DNA of 64,000 nt from Brevibacillus laterosporus. Lineage in GTDB: Bacteria; Bacillota; Bacilli; Brevibacillales; Brevibacillaceae. Below, in pieces: positions 7,879 to 18,002 of this stretch. Below the pieces are notes generated by a model. That model was not told where the DNA came from. It made no database searches and was given only the letters and a program-made list of their open reading frames with translations. The translations under genes and the position numbers were made by a program. The stretch is taken from contig NZ_JAUKFY010000008.1 of assembly GCF_030489605.1 (NCBI RefSeq), positions 62,001 to 126,000 on the forward strand. Reading direction: 5' to 3'. Within the stretch, counting starts at the first letter, position 1. The number at the start of each line of letters is the position of its first letter.

Positions 7879-8775
7879 ATGGACAAAAATGTAAAACGAT
7901 TAGCGATCCTCTCGACTCTTGTTATGTTTATCGTGATGATTGCCGGTTCTTTAGTAACCAAAACTAATTCTGGTCTCGGCTGTGGAAATGATTGGCCATT
8001 GTGTAACGGGAGGTTTGTTCCTTCCTATGCTTTGGAGTCGATCATTGAGTATGTTCATCGATTAACCACTGGTCTAGCGGGGATTGTAGTGGTTGTCTTT
8101 TCTATTTACTCGATCTTTAAATACAAGGGCAATAAAGAAGTATTAGGGCTAGCAATTTTCGGAATGTTTTTTATTGTAGTAGAATCTATCCTAGGAGCCT
8201 CTGCAGTCATTTGGCCGCAATCTTCACCTGTCTTAGCTCTTCATTTTGGCTTTTCGTTACTCGCTTATACAGGGGTATTTATGCTTACTATGTTTGTGAT
8301 TAACCGTGAACGCCTCCAGAATGTAATCAAGGGAACTGTTGAAAAAGGTTTTGGTTTATATGTGTGGATGGTAAGTTTATACGCTTACGGGGTTGTGTAT
8401 TTGGGCGCCTATGTGCGTCATACAGGCTCCAGCTTGGGCTGTTCGGGTTGGCCGCTTTGTAATGGAAAGCTTATTCCAGAATTGAGTGGTCAGGTAGGTG
8501 TTCAGTTTTTACATAGGGTGGCTGCTGCTGTATTGGTGCTGTTGATAATCGGAATTTATGTATATGCTGCCAAACATTATAAAGAATCACGCAAAGATAT
8601 TTATACCTGCTCTAAACTGGCGCTTGTATTGGTTATTCTTCAAGTTCTTAGTGGGGGATTAGTGGTGTTTGCCAATTTAGAATTATATGCTACTTTGACA
8701 CATTCTGCCATCATTACAGTATTTTTTGGCATCCTATGCTACTTAGGCTTACAGACATTGAAGAGGCCATCCTAA
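7879..8775 (+). CDS. ctaA: Heme A synthase
   Basis: The enzyme oxidises the C8 methyl of heme O to a formyl group, making heme A for aa3/caa3 oxidases. Two ATGs lie 6 bp apart; the second (7879) is chosen because AGAGGT then sits 6 nt upstream, giving 298 residues. The protein has eight membrane helices in two similar halves. The cysteine pairs are C35/C42 (GCGNDWPLC) and C188/C194 (GCSGWPLC), the redox pairs known from Bacillus CtaA. Candidate heme-ligand histidines are H60, H122, H212 and H275. Together with ctaB it supplies heme A. A strong terminator follows. Confidence 0.93.
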   Translation: MDKNVKRLAILSTLVMFIVMIAGSLVTKTNSGLGCGNDWPLCNGRFVPSYALESIIEYVHRLTTGLAGIVVVVFSIYSIFKYKGNKEVLGLAIFGMFFIVVESILGASAVIWPQSSPVLALHFGFSLLAYTGVFMLTMFVINRERLQNVIKGTVEKGFGLYVWMVSLYAYGVVYLGAYVRHTGSSLGCSGWPLCNGKLIPELSGQVGVQFLHRVAAAVLVLLIIGIYVYAAKHYKESRKDIYTCSKLALVLVILQVLSGGLVVFANLELYATLTHSAIITVFFGILCYLGLQTLKRPS

Positions 8776-8790
8776 AAAGCGGAGATATGA

Positions 8791-8819
8791 AAAGAGCGAG
8801 GTGTTCTCGCTCTTTTTTT
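8791..8819 (+). terminator. Bidirectional terminator between ctaA and the acetyltransferase gene
   Basis: A perfect 10-bp stem AAAGAGCGAG / CTCGCTCTTT with a 5-nt loop, followed by a T-run. The A-rich left side lets it also work for the convergent minus-strand gene, whose stop codon touches it. Confidence 0.85.
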
Positions 8820-9402
8820 AGGTAGACGGATGACTTGCTGAAGAAGCCTGATCATCCTCCATATATTCGTCCTGTAAGACGGAGTATACCTTTGAATCCC
8901 GCAGTTCCCCTTTGATTAATACATTTTTACGCAACGTTCCTTCATAAACCATCCCCAATCGTTGCATGACACGTTCGGATAGAGTGTTAGTTGCTTCACA
9001 TTTACCTTCCATGCGAACGAGACCGATTTCTTTAAACCCATAAGCCATTACTGCTCGAAGCGATTCGTATGTCATTCCTTTTCCGCGATAGTCAGGATGA
9101 AGGACTGCACCTAATGAAGCGCTTTTTTCTTTTTCCGCATATTGAAAAAGACCCGCCACTCCAATGGTTTTACCAGATTCTCGATGATAGATCGCCCAAA
9201 TAAAGGCTTTTTTCTCTGCGCAATCGGCTATTCGTTTTTCTAAGTACAGAACCGTATCTAATTTGCTTTTATGGATTTTTCTGGGGACATGATGTGTGGT
9301 TTCTTCCTTTGAAAAGATTTCAAAAAGGTCATCGGCCTGATGCAAGGATAAATGGAGGAGCATGAGTCGTTCGGTTACGAGAACAGGGTAGTCGGTTATC
9401 AT
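8818..9402 (-). CDS. GNAT family N-acetyltransferase (RimJ/RimL-like)
   Basis: A 194-residue protein with the GNAT fold. The N-terminal 'VTERLMLLHLSL' strand is typical of RimJ/RimL-type enzymes. The acetyl-CoA binding motif A includes 'HPDYRGKGMTYESLRAV' (R/Q-x-x-G-x-G/A pattern, about residues 102-118). The C-terminal 'ERVMQRLGMVYEGTLRKN' is the usual family ending. It likely acetylates an N-terminal amine, ribosomal protein or small amine; the substrate is unknown. AAGGAG lies 9 nt before the ATG. The last ~14 residues are Ser/Asp-rich. The gene is monocistronic. Confidence 0.85.
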   Translation of the reverse strand: MITDYPVLVTERLMLLHLSLHQADDLFEIFSKEETTHHVPRKIHKSKLDTVLYLEKRIADCAEKKAFIWAIYHRESGKTIGVAGLFQYAEKEKSASLGAVLHPDYRGKGMTYESLRAVMAYGFKEIGLVRMEGKCEATNTLSERVMQRLGMVYEGTLRKNVLIKGELRDSKVYSVLQDEYMEDDQASSASHPST

Positions 9403-9585
9403 TGATCCAACTCCTTTATATGTATTAGTTCCTTGAACGTATTTTTTCTTATTCTATGTATATCACAGGTTTTGGTAGAAACAAAAGAATATCTCCAAAA
9501 CTTTCATCACTATCTTTTCTGAAGCAACCCTCTTACTTCTGGTACAATAGATAAAAGCAAACAAATGATCGATAGAGGTGGAAAG

Positions 9586-10842
9586 ATGCGTATTTTACAT
9601 ACAGCAGACTGGCACTTCGGCAGATTGCTGGAAGGTCGGGATAGACGTATAGAACAAGCGGCTTTTGTAGACGAACTATGCCAGATTGTTGAGGATAAAC
9701 AAATAGATTTAGTGGTGATAGCAGGTGATGTATATGACTCTGTAAACCCACCGGCATGGGCAGAGGAGCTGTATTATGAAGCCTTAGAGAGATTGTCAGC
9801 AGAAGGTAAGCGCGGGGTAGTCGTTATTGCAGGTAATCACGACCAACCAGAGCGGGTGCGCGCTGCTTCGCCGCTAGCTCATAAGCATGGAATTGTGTTG
9901 CTTGGTTTGCCTAAGGAGCAGCCCTTGCTTACTAAGTCTGAAACGTCGGCAGATAAAGTAAGAATCCTTGATGGAGGATCATCCTGGTTTGAGATTGCCA
10001 TTCCGGGAGTAGAGCATACCGCTGTAGTGGTGGCTTTATCATATCCTTCAGAAGCACGATTAAAGGAATTGATTAGTGAAAGCTTTACACCAGAGCAAAT
10101 GCAACAGGCATTCAGCGAGAGAATCAAAGACCTCCTCCACGATTTAGCCAGCCATTTTCGACAGGATACGGTCAATATTATAACAAGCCATCTGTTTGCT
10201 ATGGGCGGAATGGAGACTGACTCGGAGCGTCCCATACAGATTGGTGGGACACATACTGTCTCGCTGGATGCATTTCCTCCACAAGCAGATTATGTTGCCT
10301 TAGGTCATTTGCACCGTTTGCAAAAACTAAGCGAAGCACCATTGATTCGCTATAGTGGCTCACCGTTATCGTACAGCTTTTCAGAGGCGGGACAAAGCAA
10401 GGCGGTGGTGATGGTGGAGATTATTCCGGGTCAGCAACCGAAAGAAGAAATTATTTATTTAAAATGCGGTCGTACTCTAGCAAGATGGAAGGCGACTGGC
10501 GGAATAGCAGAAGTTGAAAAGTGGCTGGAGGAAGGAAAAGATGCAGATTGTTGGATTGATTTAGAAATTCACGTGGATGATGTGATTGATCCAGCAGAGT
10601 TTCAACGTATTCGCAAGCTGAGCGATAACTTTGTAAAGGTACAGCGCGTGCTGGTTGCCTCCGCAGAACAGGAGAGGCAGGAAGTAGAAAAACGCGAGGA
10701 ATTAAATCCTGTACAGCTTTTTACTCGTTTCTATGAGCGAAAGCGTGGAACTTCACCGGATGAACAGGTTATTCAATTATTTTCCCGTTTGATGATAGCC
10801 TCTGATGCTGAGACAAAAAAACAGCCAGGAGGAGATGAATAA
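9586..10842 (+). CDS. sbcD: Exonuclease SbcCD subunit D (Mre11-like nuclease)
   Basis: The nuclease subunit of SbcCD cuts DNA hairpins and processes double-strand ends with SbcC. The start is set at the ATG at 9586, with AGAGGTGG 4-6 nt upstream and the normal family start MRILHTADWH; the ATG at 9565 lacks a ribosome site. The product is 418 residues. Calcineurin-type metal-binding motifs are present: D8/H10 (DWH), GDVYD with D48, GNHD at 83-86, 'TSHLF' and 'GHLH'. It overlaps sbcC by 1 nt (TAATG), indicating coupled translation. It is the first gene of a four-gene repair operon that ends at 22.2 kb. Confidence 0.95.
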   Translation: MRILHTADWHFGRLLEGRDRRIEQAAFVDELCQIVEDKQIDLVVIAGDVYDSVNPPAWAEELYYEALERLSAEGKRGVVVIAGNHDQPERVRAASPLAHKHGIVLLGLPKEQPLLTKSETSADKVRILDGGSSWFEIAIPGVEHTAVVVALSYPSEARLKELISESFTPEQMQQAFSERIKDLLHDLASHFRQDTVNIITSHLFAMGGMETDSERPIQIGGTHTVSLDAFPPQADYVALGHLHRLQKLSEAPLIRYSGSPLSYSFSEAGQSKAVVMVEIIPGQQPKEEIIYLKCGRTLARWKATGGIAEVEKWLEEGKDADCWIDLEIHVDDVIDPAEFQRIRKLSDNFVKVQRVLVASAEQERQEVEKREELNPVQLFTRFYERKRGTSPDEQVIQLFSRLMIASDAETKKQPGGDE

Positions 10843-13800
10843 TGAAACCCATTTACTTGAAACTATCAGGATTAAATAGTTATCGAGATTTGCAGGAGAT
10901 TGATTTTGAAACGTTATGTGAAGCCGGATTATTTGGGATTTTTGGCCCAACTGGCAGCGGTAAGTCCACCATTTTGGACGCGATTACGCTGGCGTTGTAT
11001 GGACAGGTTGTTCGTACAGGAGGAGGTTCGCATCCACATGAGGTTCTCAATCAATTGGAGTCGCGGCTGTTTGTCTCCTTTACCTTTGAATTAGGAGGGG
11101 CGAGCCAACGACAGCGCTTTACCATCGAGAGGGAGTTTGGGCTGAACAAAAATGGAAATCGAAAGCAGCCGGAAGTACGTTTAATTCATCATGGCTTACT
11201 TGATGGAGAACAAGATCAGGTGCTGGAGTCAAAAGCCACAGCAGCTACATCCATGATCGAGAAGCTGGTGGGTTTAACCATTCATGATTTCACACGGGCA
11301 GTCGTGCTACCGCAAGGCCAATTTTCTAAGTTTTTGACCTTAAAAGGCAGTGAGCGAAATGAAATGCTCCAGCGGATTTTTCAATTGCACGAGTATGGCG
11401 AAAAGCTGATGCAACGGGTCAAGGAGCAGATTGACAGCAATAAAGCCTCTCTGCATCAGTTAGAAGTGGAAGAAGCACGGCTAGGTGATGCGAGCAAGGA
11501 AGCTGTTGAAGCGGCGACCCAGGAGGCAGCGGGATTAGAGAAGGAGTATGCGGAAGCGGAGCAGATTCACAAGGCTTTGTTGAATCAAAAGAATGAATGG
11601 GAACAAATTCGCAAGTGGCAGTTCGAATTGAAGGAAATTCAACAAAAGCTGACACAGCTTGAAGAGCAGGCTCAACAAATCATGCTGCGAAAAAATGAAA
11701 TAGCTAGGCTGGAGGCATCTGTTTCTCTTTATCCATTGGTGCAAAAGGAACGACAGACGATAAAGCTATGGGAAGATGCTAAGCAACAGTTGCTTGCTAA
11801 ACGAGTAGAGCGGGAGCAAGTAGAGTTGCGTTGCCAAGAGGCTGAACAAGTAAGCCAACAAGCCCAACAACGATTGCGAGAAGAGGAGCCGCAGCTAATT
11901 CAGAAGAGAATCGAACTGCAGCAAGCCGCAGAGTGGGAGCAAGAAATAGTAAAATTAGCTCAGGAAATCGGGCAATACCAGACAGAGATCCGTTTATTAC
12001 AGCAGCAAATAGATCAGGATGAGGCTATGCTGTCAGCACTTGATCAGCAAAGAGCGGTAGCAGCTCAAGACCTGCAAAAGATTGATGCTGAATGGCAACA
12101 GACTACATTGCGTTCAGAGGAACGCAAAGCGATTCGTGCGATGCAACAGGCCAAAATTGCTTTTATTCAGGAAGAGCAACGTTTTGTAAGCACTGAGCGT
12201 GAAGCAACGGAGCTATCTCAAAAGGTACAGCTTGGGCAAACCCGATTAAATGAAGCCAATAGCTTATATATTCATGCTCATGAAAAGCGTAAAGAGACCG
12301 AAACCGCGTTAGTTGAAAAAGAAGCGCAGCCGATCAGAAGTGAAGAAGACATTACTCGGTTACGTGAACAGCTAGTAGATGTAAAACGCATCGGCATTGA
12401 TTGGCGTGGCTTCGAAAAAAAACAGGATGATTGGCAATTAAAATGGACGGACTGGACTGCTTTACATGCTGATGTCACAACCAGGTTACAGCAGGCAGAA
12501 CAAACATTGAAACACCTAGAAACCAAGAGAGTGGCTAGTCAAAATCAGTTAAAAGAGTGGGAGACAAAATGGGCCTTTTGGCAGCAGGCGAATATGGCTC
12601 ATGCGTTGCGTTTACAGCTAAGAGCTAATGAAGAATGCCCGGTTTGTGGATCAACGCATCATCCTTATCAGGATACAGATGCGGATACGGGCAATATTGC
12701 GCAGACAACAGCCCAAGCTTCTTTGCTACAACAGCAGGAATCAGCTTTGCGTGACCGTCGGGCCAACTTAGATCACATCCTGGAACAGGTGGAGGAGGAA
12801 TGGAGGAGTGCCTCGGAAGCTTGTCAGCAGGTCAGAGTCGAGCTCGCTGGATTATTGGAACGAAAAGATTCCTTGCAAAAGGAAAATGCACAGCTTGATC
12901 AAGATTTGCAGCATATCAAGCACCAATTAATTCAATTGGGCGAAGAGTGGGTTGTAGCGTCTGTCGATGAATTGGGCGGGAAGTTCAAACAGGTTAGTCA
13001 AGAAGTAAAAGAACTCTCGGAACAACGTCAAAGCCATGTGAAGCAACTAGAAGAATTGCAAAAGCTTCTTCGTGAACAACGTGATGAAGAGTTGGAAAAA
13101 AAGGCGCAACATGAAAAAATCACGACCTGGCTGGAAGGTCAGCAGGAGCAGCTACAGCAAGTTAACAAGCGTCTGTTGGAGCATCAAAAAGCTTTCTTAA
13201 ACGCAGAACAGCAATTGGATGAACTACGGGGCGAAATTCCACGTGATCAGATTGAAGCTCATCACGCCAAAATGGAAAAGATGGAGCAAAGACAGGAAGA
13301 ATTGCGTGCGCTACGCGTGAATCTGGAAAAATCCCTTGAGGAATTACAGCAACAAAAGCAAGTTCAGATAGAACAGCGGGGAGAAAAACAAGCCAGACTA
13401 ACAGTGTTACAACAACGCCATGACGATCGAGAGGCACAATATAAAGCTAAACAAGAACAATGGCAGATACGTACACAGGGTAGACCGGCTAATGAATTAT
13501 TGCAGTTGTTGGAGCAGAATCTACAAGAGCTACGGACAGCAGCAGAACGAGCAGATACTCTAAAGCTTCAACTGATAAATCAACGGCAACAATTGATAGA
13601 ATCATTGGTTTCATTAGAAGAAACAAATTTACAGCTTACGAAGCAAGCAAAGGAATTGGAATTGGAAGTTGAACAAGCTTTGTCGCATGCTATGTTTGCT
13701 GATCGGGAAACCGTCTATGAATATTATGAGCGCCGAGCTTTATTGGATTCGTATCAGGCAGCGGTAGAAAGCTATCAAAAGCAGCTGACGGAATTGTCTT

Positions 13801-14519
13801 ATGCTAAGACACGTTTAGTTGAATCTCTTGCTGATCGGTCTGTAAGCGAGGAGGCTTACAATGAGCTTTTTACCTCCTTTTCAGAAGGAGAGAAACGCTT
13901 GTCTGAATGTAGGGAAGCTTTAACGCTGGCCAAAGAGAGACTCCTAATCGTGCAACAAAATCACGAGAAATGGAAAAAAATAGAGAAAGAATTCGGTGCT
14001 GTCATTGATGAGCAGAGCCGCTTAGAAGAGTTACGAAAGCTGTTTGAAGGAAAATCATTTGTTCAGTATATTGCTGAAGAAAAAATGATGACGATTGCCC
14101 GGGATGCTACCTACCATTTAGGGCGTATGACGAAAGGCCGTTATGCACTGGAAATTGGAGATGGTGGAGAATTCGTCTTGCGAGATGAAGCAGCAGGTGG
14201 ACTACGCCGTGCTGTTAATACTTTATCCGGAGGGGAAACGTTCTTAACGGCTTTATCTCTAGCATTGGCTCTATCAGTTGAAATTCAAATGCGGGGAGGG
14301 CGCTTGGAATTCTTCTTCTTGGATGAAGGGTTTGGAACCTTAGATCCTGAATTGCTAGAGGTTGTGCTGGATGCTTTAGAGAAGCTAAGAATGAGCCAAT
14401 TTACTATAGGATTAATTAGCCATGTACCGGAACTGAAATTGCGTATGCCGCGACGACTGGTTATTACCCCTGCTGAACCGCTTGGGTCTGGTAGTCGCAT
14501 TCATATGGAGATGGAATAG
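10842..14519 (+). CDS. sbcC: Exonuclease SbcCD subunit C (Rad50-like SMC ATPase)
   Basis: A 1225-residue SMC-family ATPase that bridges DNA and drives the SbcD nuclease. The Walker A motif GPTGSGKS is at residues 35-42. Two very long coiled-coil arms, rich in Gln, Glu and Leu, fill about residues 180-580 and 640-1040. Between them lies the zinc hook CPVC at 599-602, which dimerises two molecules through a metal ion. The C-terminal lobe has the ABC signature LSGGE at 1128-1132 and a Walker B region 'FFLDEGFGTLDPE'. The length is somewhat above Bacillus SbcC (about 1130). The stop is 12 nt before the addB start. Confidence 0.95.
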   Translation: MKPIYLKLSGLNSYRDLQEIDFETLCEAGLFGIFGPTGSGKSTILDAITLALYGQVVRTGGGSHPHEVLNQLESRLFVSFTFELGGASQRQRFTIEREFGLNKNGNRKQPEVRLIHHGLLDGEQDQVLESKATAATSMIEKLVGLTIHDFTRAVVLPQGQFSKFLTLKGSERNEMLQRIFQLHEYGEKLMQRVKEQIDSNKASLHQLEVEEARLGDASKEAVEAATQEAAGLEKEYAEAEQIHKALLNQKNEWEQIRKWQFELKEIQQKLTQLEEQAQQIMLRKNEIARLEASVSLYPLVQKERQTIKLWEDAKQQLLAKRVEREQVELRCQEAEQVSQQAQQRLREEEPQLIQKRIELQQAAEWEQEIVKLAQEIGQYQTEIRLLQQQIDQDEAMLSALDQQRAVAAQDLQKIDAEWQQTTLRSEERKAIRAMQQAKIAFIQEEQRFVSTEREATELSQKVQLGQTRLNEANSLYIHAHEKRKETETALVEKEAQPIRSEEDITRLREQLVDVKRIGIDWRGFEKKQDDWQLKWTDWTALHADVTTRLQQAEQTLKHLETKRVASQNQLKEWETKWAFWQQANMAHALRLQLRANEECPVCGSTHHPYQDTDADTGNIAQTTAQASLLQQQESALRDRRANLDHILEQVEEEWRSASEACQQVRVELAGLLERKDSLQKENAQLDQDLQHIKHQLIQLGEEWVVASVDELGGKFKQVSQEVKELSEQRQSHVKQLEELQKLLREQRDEELEKKAQHEKITTWLEGQQEQLQQVNKRLLEHQKAFLNAEQQLDELRGEIPRDQIEAHHAKMEKMEQRQEELRALRVNLEKSLEELQQQKQVQIEQRGEKQARLTVLQQRHDDREAQYKAKQEQWQIRTQGRPANELLQLLEQNLQELRTAAERADTLKLQLINQRQQLIESLVSLEETNLQLTKQAKELELEVEQALSHAMFADRETVYEYYERRALLDSYQAAVESYQKQLTELSYAKTRLVESLADRSVSEEAYNELFTSFSEGEKRLSECREALTLAKERLLIVQQNHEKWKKIEKEFGAVIDEQSRLEELRKLFEGKSFVQYIAEEKMMTIARDATYHLGRMTKGRYALEIGDGGEFVLRDEAAGGLRRAVNTLSGGETFLTALSLALALSVEIQMRGGRLEFFFLDEGFGTLDPELLEVVLDALEKLRMSQFTIGLISHVPELKLRMPRRLVITPAEPLGSGSRIHMEME

Positions 14520-14531
14520 GAGGGGAGACAA

Positions 14532-17500
14532 TTGGCTGTACAGTTTTTACTAGGCCGGGCAGGTACCGGCAAGACTGCTGCGATCTATTCTGACGTAATA
14601 AAGAAGCTCGATGAGGAACGGATGGGTCCCCCTCTAATCTACCTGGTTCCCGAGCAGTCTACTTTTCAGGAAGAATATAAATTAATCAATTTGCCCGGGT
14701 ACTCAAGTCATATCAGAGCACAGGTGTTAAGCTTTGGCCGCCTTTCCTACCGAATATTGCAGGAGGTTGGAGGACTGACAACGCTTCCTATTGATGAACG
14801 AGGTAAGCAGATGGTGCTGCGACTGCTATTAGAACGTTATCAGGATGAACTAAAGGTGTTTCATCGTTCTGCCTTGCAGCCAGGATTTGCTGAAGAATTA
14901 GTACAAATGATCAGTGAATGTAAGAAGTATAGTGTCAGTCTGGAAATGCTGGAGCAGCTACAAATAGAGAATGCAACCCTGCAGCATAAATTACATGATT
15001 TGCTATTAATCATGAGAGCGTATGAAGAATATGTTACAGATAAATATTTTGACAGTGATGAACTTTATTCCACAGTTGCCAGCAAGCTAGCTCAATCTAG
15101 TTTTATTGCAGATGCAGAGATCTGGATTGATGGTTTTAGTGGTTTTACAAAACAGGAATATGCCTTAATTGAGCAATTGATGTACTGCGCAAAACAAGTA
15201 AATATTACTTTGTGTTTAGACCCGCAGGATCGGATGAAACCGCTAGATGATCTTTCGCATTTCTACCCAACAATGGAAACGTATCAAAAGCTACTAGATA
15301 TTGCGATGCGAGGTAATATTCCAATTGAGGAGCCGCGTTTGTTTGAGCATAACTATCGAGTTGCTGGTAGTCCATGGCTTGCACAGGTGGAACAAAAATA
15401 TTTTGACTGGAAAAAGCCTGCTGTTCTGCCTTCACCTAAGCATGTTGACGAGGTAAAGCTGTTTACAGCCGCCAATCGCAGGGCTGAGGTACAAGCGGTC
15501 GCTCTGCAAATTTTGTCACTTGCACGTGATTATGGCTACAGATATCGTGATATGGCTGTGCTTTTGCGAGAAATGGGTACCTATTCTGAAGAAATTGCTC
15601 ATGTATTTACGAGCTATGATATACCATTCTTTCTTGATCAAAAGAGAACCGTAAGTCATCATCCTTTGATTGAATTTATTCGTTCATCACTTGAGGTTAT
15701 CTCTAAAAATTGGAGATATGACGCCGTCTTTCGTTGCTTAAAAACTGATTTACTGTCCCCGCTGAGTCAGCCGCTTAGCCAATCGAGGGCTGAGATTGAT
15801 TTGCTAGAAAACTATGTGCTCAGCTATGGCATTCAGGGATATTATTGGTCCATGGATGAGTGGAGGTTTCACGGAACTAATGCTTTATACGAGCAAATTG
15901 AGTCCATACGTCAACAATATGCAACACCTCTTAAAACGTTTGAGGCTAATATGAGAGTGGCTTGCAAATCAGGTGTACGCCAAATGGCGACCGTCCTATA
16001 TGAATTTTTACAAATGCAGGATGTTCCTACTAAGCTGGAGAAGTGGCAGGAACAGGCCGAATTAGAAGGCGATTTAGAAGCTGTTCGTGAGCACGAACAG
16101 GTTTACAATGATGTGATGGATTTATTGGATCAGATAGTAGAAGTAATGGGCGATGAAGATATGGAGCTTGTTACATTTGCTCGGATCATAGATACAGGCC
16201 TTGATAGTATTCGTCTTGCCTTAGTTCCTCCTTCGCTGGATCAAGTGGTCATTGGGTCCATGGAGCGCTCCCGTCAACCTGACGTAAAAGCATTGTTCGT
16301 GATGGGAGCAAATGAAGGTGTGATCCCACTACGTCCCAAAGAAGAAGGGATTTTAAACGAAGCGGAGCGAGAAAAGCTGGAAAAGGCAGGTATTGAACTA
16401 GCACCAACAGCGAAGCGAAAGCTCATGAATGAGCAATATCTTCTCTATCGTGCTATGACACGGCCATCGGAGCGACTATGGATTAGTTGCCCGTTGGCTG
16501 ATGAAGAAGGCAAAGCCCTGCTACCATCTAGCTTGTATGAAGAGATGAAAAAGACCTTGCCTGGCCTTACGATTGGATATTTTCACAACGAACCAACTGC
16601 AGAACCACAGTTGGATATAGGCTTGCTGGGAAGACCCCGGCAGGTGTTCAGTCATTTACTCACATTAATTCGTCAATTAAAAAAAGGAATTTCGCTTCCC
16701 CCATTCTGGTGGGATGTGTATGACTGGTTCCTTGAGAATTCAGAAGATGAAAAGCGAGAGAAATGGCTGTTATCGGGGCTGGGGTATCAAAACCGTGCTT
16801 ATCCACTCTCGAAAGAAGTTAGTCGTTCCTTGTACGGAAATGAGATTCGGGTAAGTGTTTCCCGGTTAGAACGATTCCAAGCCTGCGCCTATTCCCATTT
16901 TTCCTCACATGGTCTGCGGTTAAGTGAACGCCAAATGTACCGTCTAGAAAGATTTGATGTTGGTGAGCTTTTTCATGCGTCTTTAAAAATGGCAGTAGAG
17001 CAAATGAACAAACAGCAGGTTAATTGGAGTGATATGACGGAGCAAGGTAGCATGCAGTTGGCTGATCAGGTGGTGGAGGAGCTTGTTCCACAAACCAGAA
17101 GCAGTATTTTGCAACGAACTGCTCGTTATCGTTATGTCACAAAGAAATTAAAACGTGCTGTTGGGCGGGCGATCTCTGTACTGAGTGAGCATGCTCGAAG
17201 AAGTCAATTTGAACCGATTGGTCTGGAAATTGCTTTTGGGCCTGGCGGAGAAATTCCGGGGCTGACTCTGGAGCTGGAAGATGGGATCAAATTACATTTG
17301 TTAGGCAGAATTGACCGAATTGATCACTCTGTAGGAACAGAAACTGAATTTTTACGAGTGATTGACTATAAATCGGGCCCGAAAGCCCTTGTTTTGTCCG
17401 ATGTGTGGAATGGATTGAATCTCCAATTGCTAGTATATCTGGATGTAGCTGTAAGCAACGCTGAGAAATGGGTAGGCAAGCAGGCTGAGGTAGGTGGTGT

Positions 17501-18002
17501 CTTCTATTATCAGGTAGCAGATCCGTTTGTTGCTGCTAAACAAATGCTGTCAGCCGAGCAGGTGGAAGCGGAACGGCAAAATAAGCTGAAAATGAAGGGA
17601 CTTATGCTAGCAGACCCGGAACTAGCGCGATTAATGGATAGCCAAACAGAATCGGGGAATTCTGATCTGCTTCCGTTTGGGATAAAAAAGGATGGAAGCT
17701 TCACTCAATATTCGTCAGTAGCTTCCAAGGAGCAGTTTGACCTTCTGCAAAAATTTGTGCGCAAATGTATTGTGAAGCTGGGGAAACGATTAACAGATGG
17801 AGATATAAGCATCGCGCCTTATATGCAGGGGCCAAGACTTGCATGTCAGACTTGTGCGTATAAGTCGGTTTGTCAGTTCGATAGTTTATTGGATGGCAAT
17901 CAGCCACGTTTATTAAGTAAAAAGACCGATAAGGAAGTTTGGGAGTTAATTCGTGAAGAAGTCTGCGAACAAGATGACGCGGGAAGGGAGGTAGGAGCAT
18001 GA
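14532..18002 (+). CDS. addB: ATP-dependent helicase/nuclease subunit AddB
   Basis: A subunit of the AddAB helicase-nuclease that resects double-strand breaks for recombination. It starts with TTG at 14532, supported by AGGAGGGG ending about 6 nt upstream. The 1156-residue protein carries a Walker-like GRAGTGKT at residues 8-15. Its nuclease motif includes D945-Y946-K947 (IDYKSG). Four cysteines, C785, C1105, C1108 and C1114, match the 4Fe-4S cluster layout of AddB, which has one distant Cys plus a C-x2-C-x5-C cluster after the nuclease domain. The TGA overlaps the addA ATG (ATGA), so translation is coupled. All functional features are intact. Confidence 0.95.
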   Translation: MAVQFLLGRAGTGKTAAIYSDVIKKLDEERMGPPLIYLVPEQSTFQEEYKLINLPGYSSHIRAQVLSFGRLSYRILQEVGGLTTLPIDERGKQMVLRLLLERYQDELKVFHRSALQPGFAEELVQMISECKKYSVSLEMLEQLQIENATLQHKLHDLLLIMRAYEEYVTDKYFDSDELYSTVASKLAQSSFIADAEIWIDGFSGFTKQEYALIEQLMYCAKQVNITLCLDPQDRMKPLDDLSHFYPTMETYQKLLDIAMRGNIPIEEPRLFEHNYRVAGSPWLAQVEQKYFDWKKPAVLPSPKHVDEVKLFTAANRRAEVQAVALQILSLARDYGYRYRDMAVLLREMGTYSEEIAHVFTSYDIPFFLDQKRTVSHHPLIEFIRSSLEVISKNWRYDAVFRCLKTDLLSPLSQPLSQSRAEIDLLENYVLSYGIQGYYWSMDEWRFHGTNALYEQIESIRQQYATPLKTFEANMRVACKSGVRQMATVLYEFLQMQDVPTKLEKWQEQAELEGDLEAVREHEQVYNDVMDLLDQIVEVMGDEDMELVTFARIIDTGLDSIRLALVPPSLDQVVIGSMERSRQPDVKALFVMGANEGVIPLRPKEEGILNEAEREKLEKAGIELAPTAKRKLMNEQYLLYRAMTRPSERLWISCPLADEEGKALLPSSLYEEMKKTLPGLTIGYFHNEPTAEPQLDIGLLGRPRQVFSHLLTLIRQLKKGISLPPFWWDVYDWFLENSEDEKREKWLLSGLGYQNRAYPLSKEVSRSLYGNEIRVSVSRLERFQACAYSHFSSHGLRLSERQMYRLERFDVGELFHASLKMAVEQMNKQQVNWSDMTEQGSMQLADQVVEELVPQTRSSILQRTARYRYVTKKLKRAVGRAISVLSEHARRSQFEPIGLEIAFGPGGEIPGLTLELEDGIKLHLLGRIDRIDHSVGTETEFLRVIDYKSGPKALVLSDVWNGLNLQLLVYLDVAVSNAEKWVGKQAEVGGVFYYQVADPFVAAKQMLSAEQVEAERQNKLKMKGLMLADPELARLMDSQTESGNSDLLPFGIKKDGSFTQYSSVASKEQFDLLQKFVRKCIVKLGKRLTDGDISIAPYMQGPRLACQTCAYKSVCQFDSLLDGNQPRLLSKKTDKEVWELIREEVCEQDDAGREVGA

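Noticed and set aside
10900-11094. Short ORF within sbcC
   Set aside because: Out-of-frame shadow in the Walker A region of sbcC.
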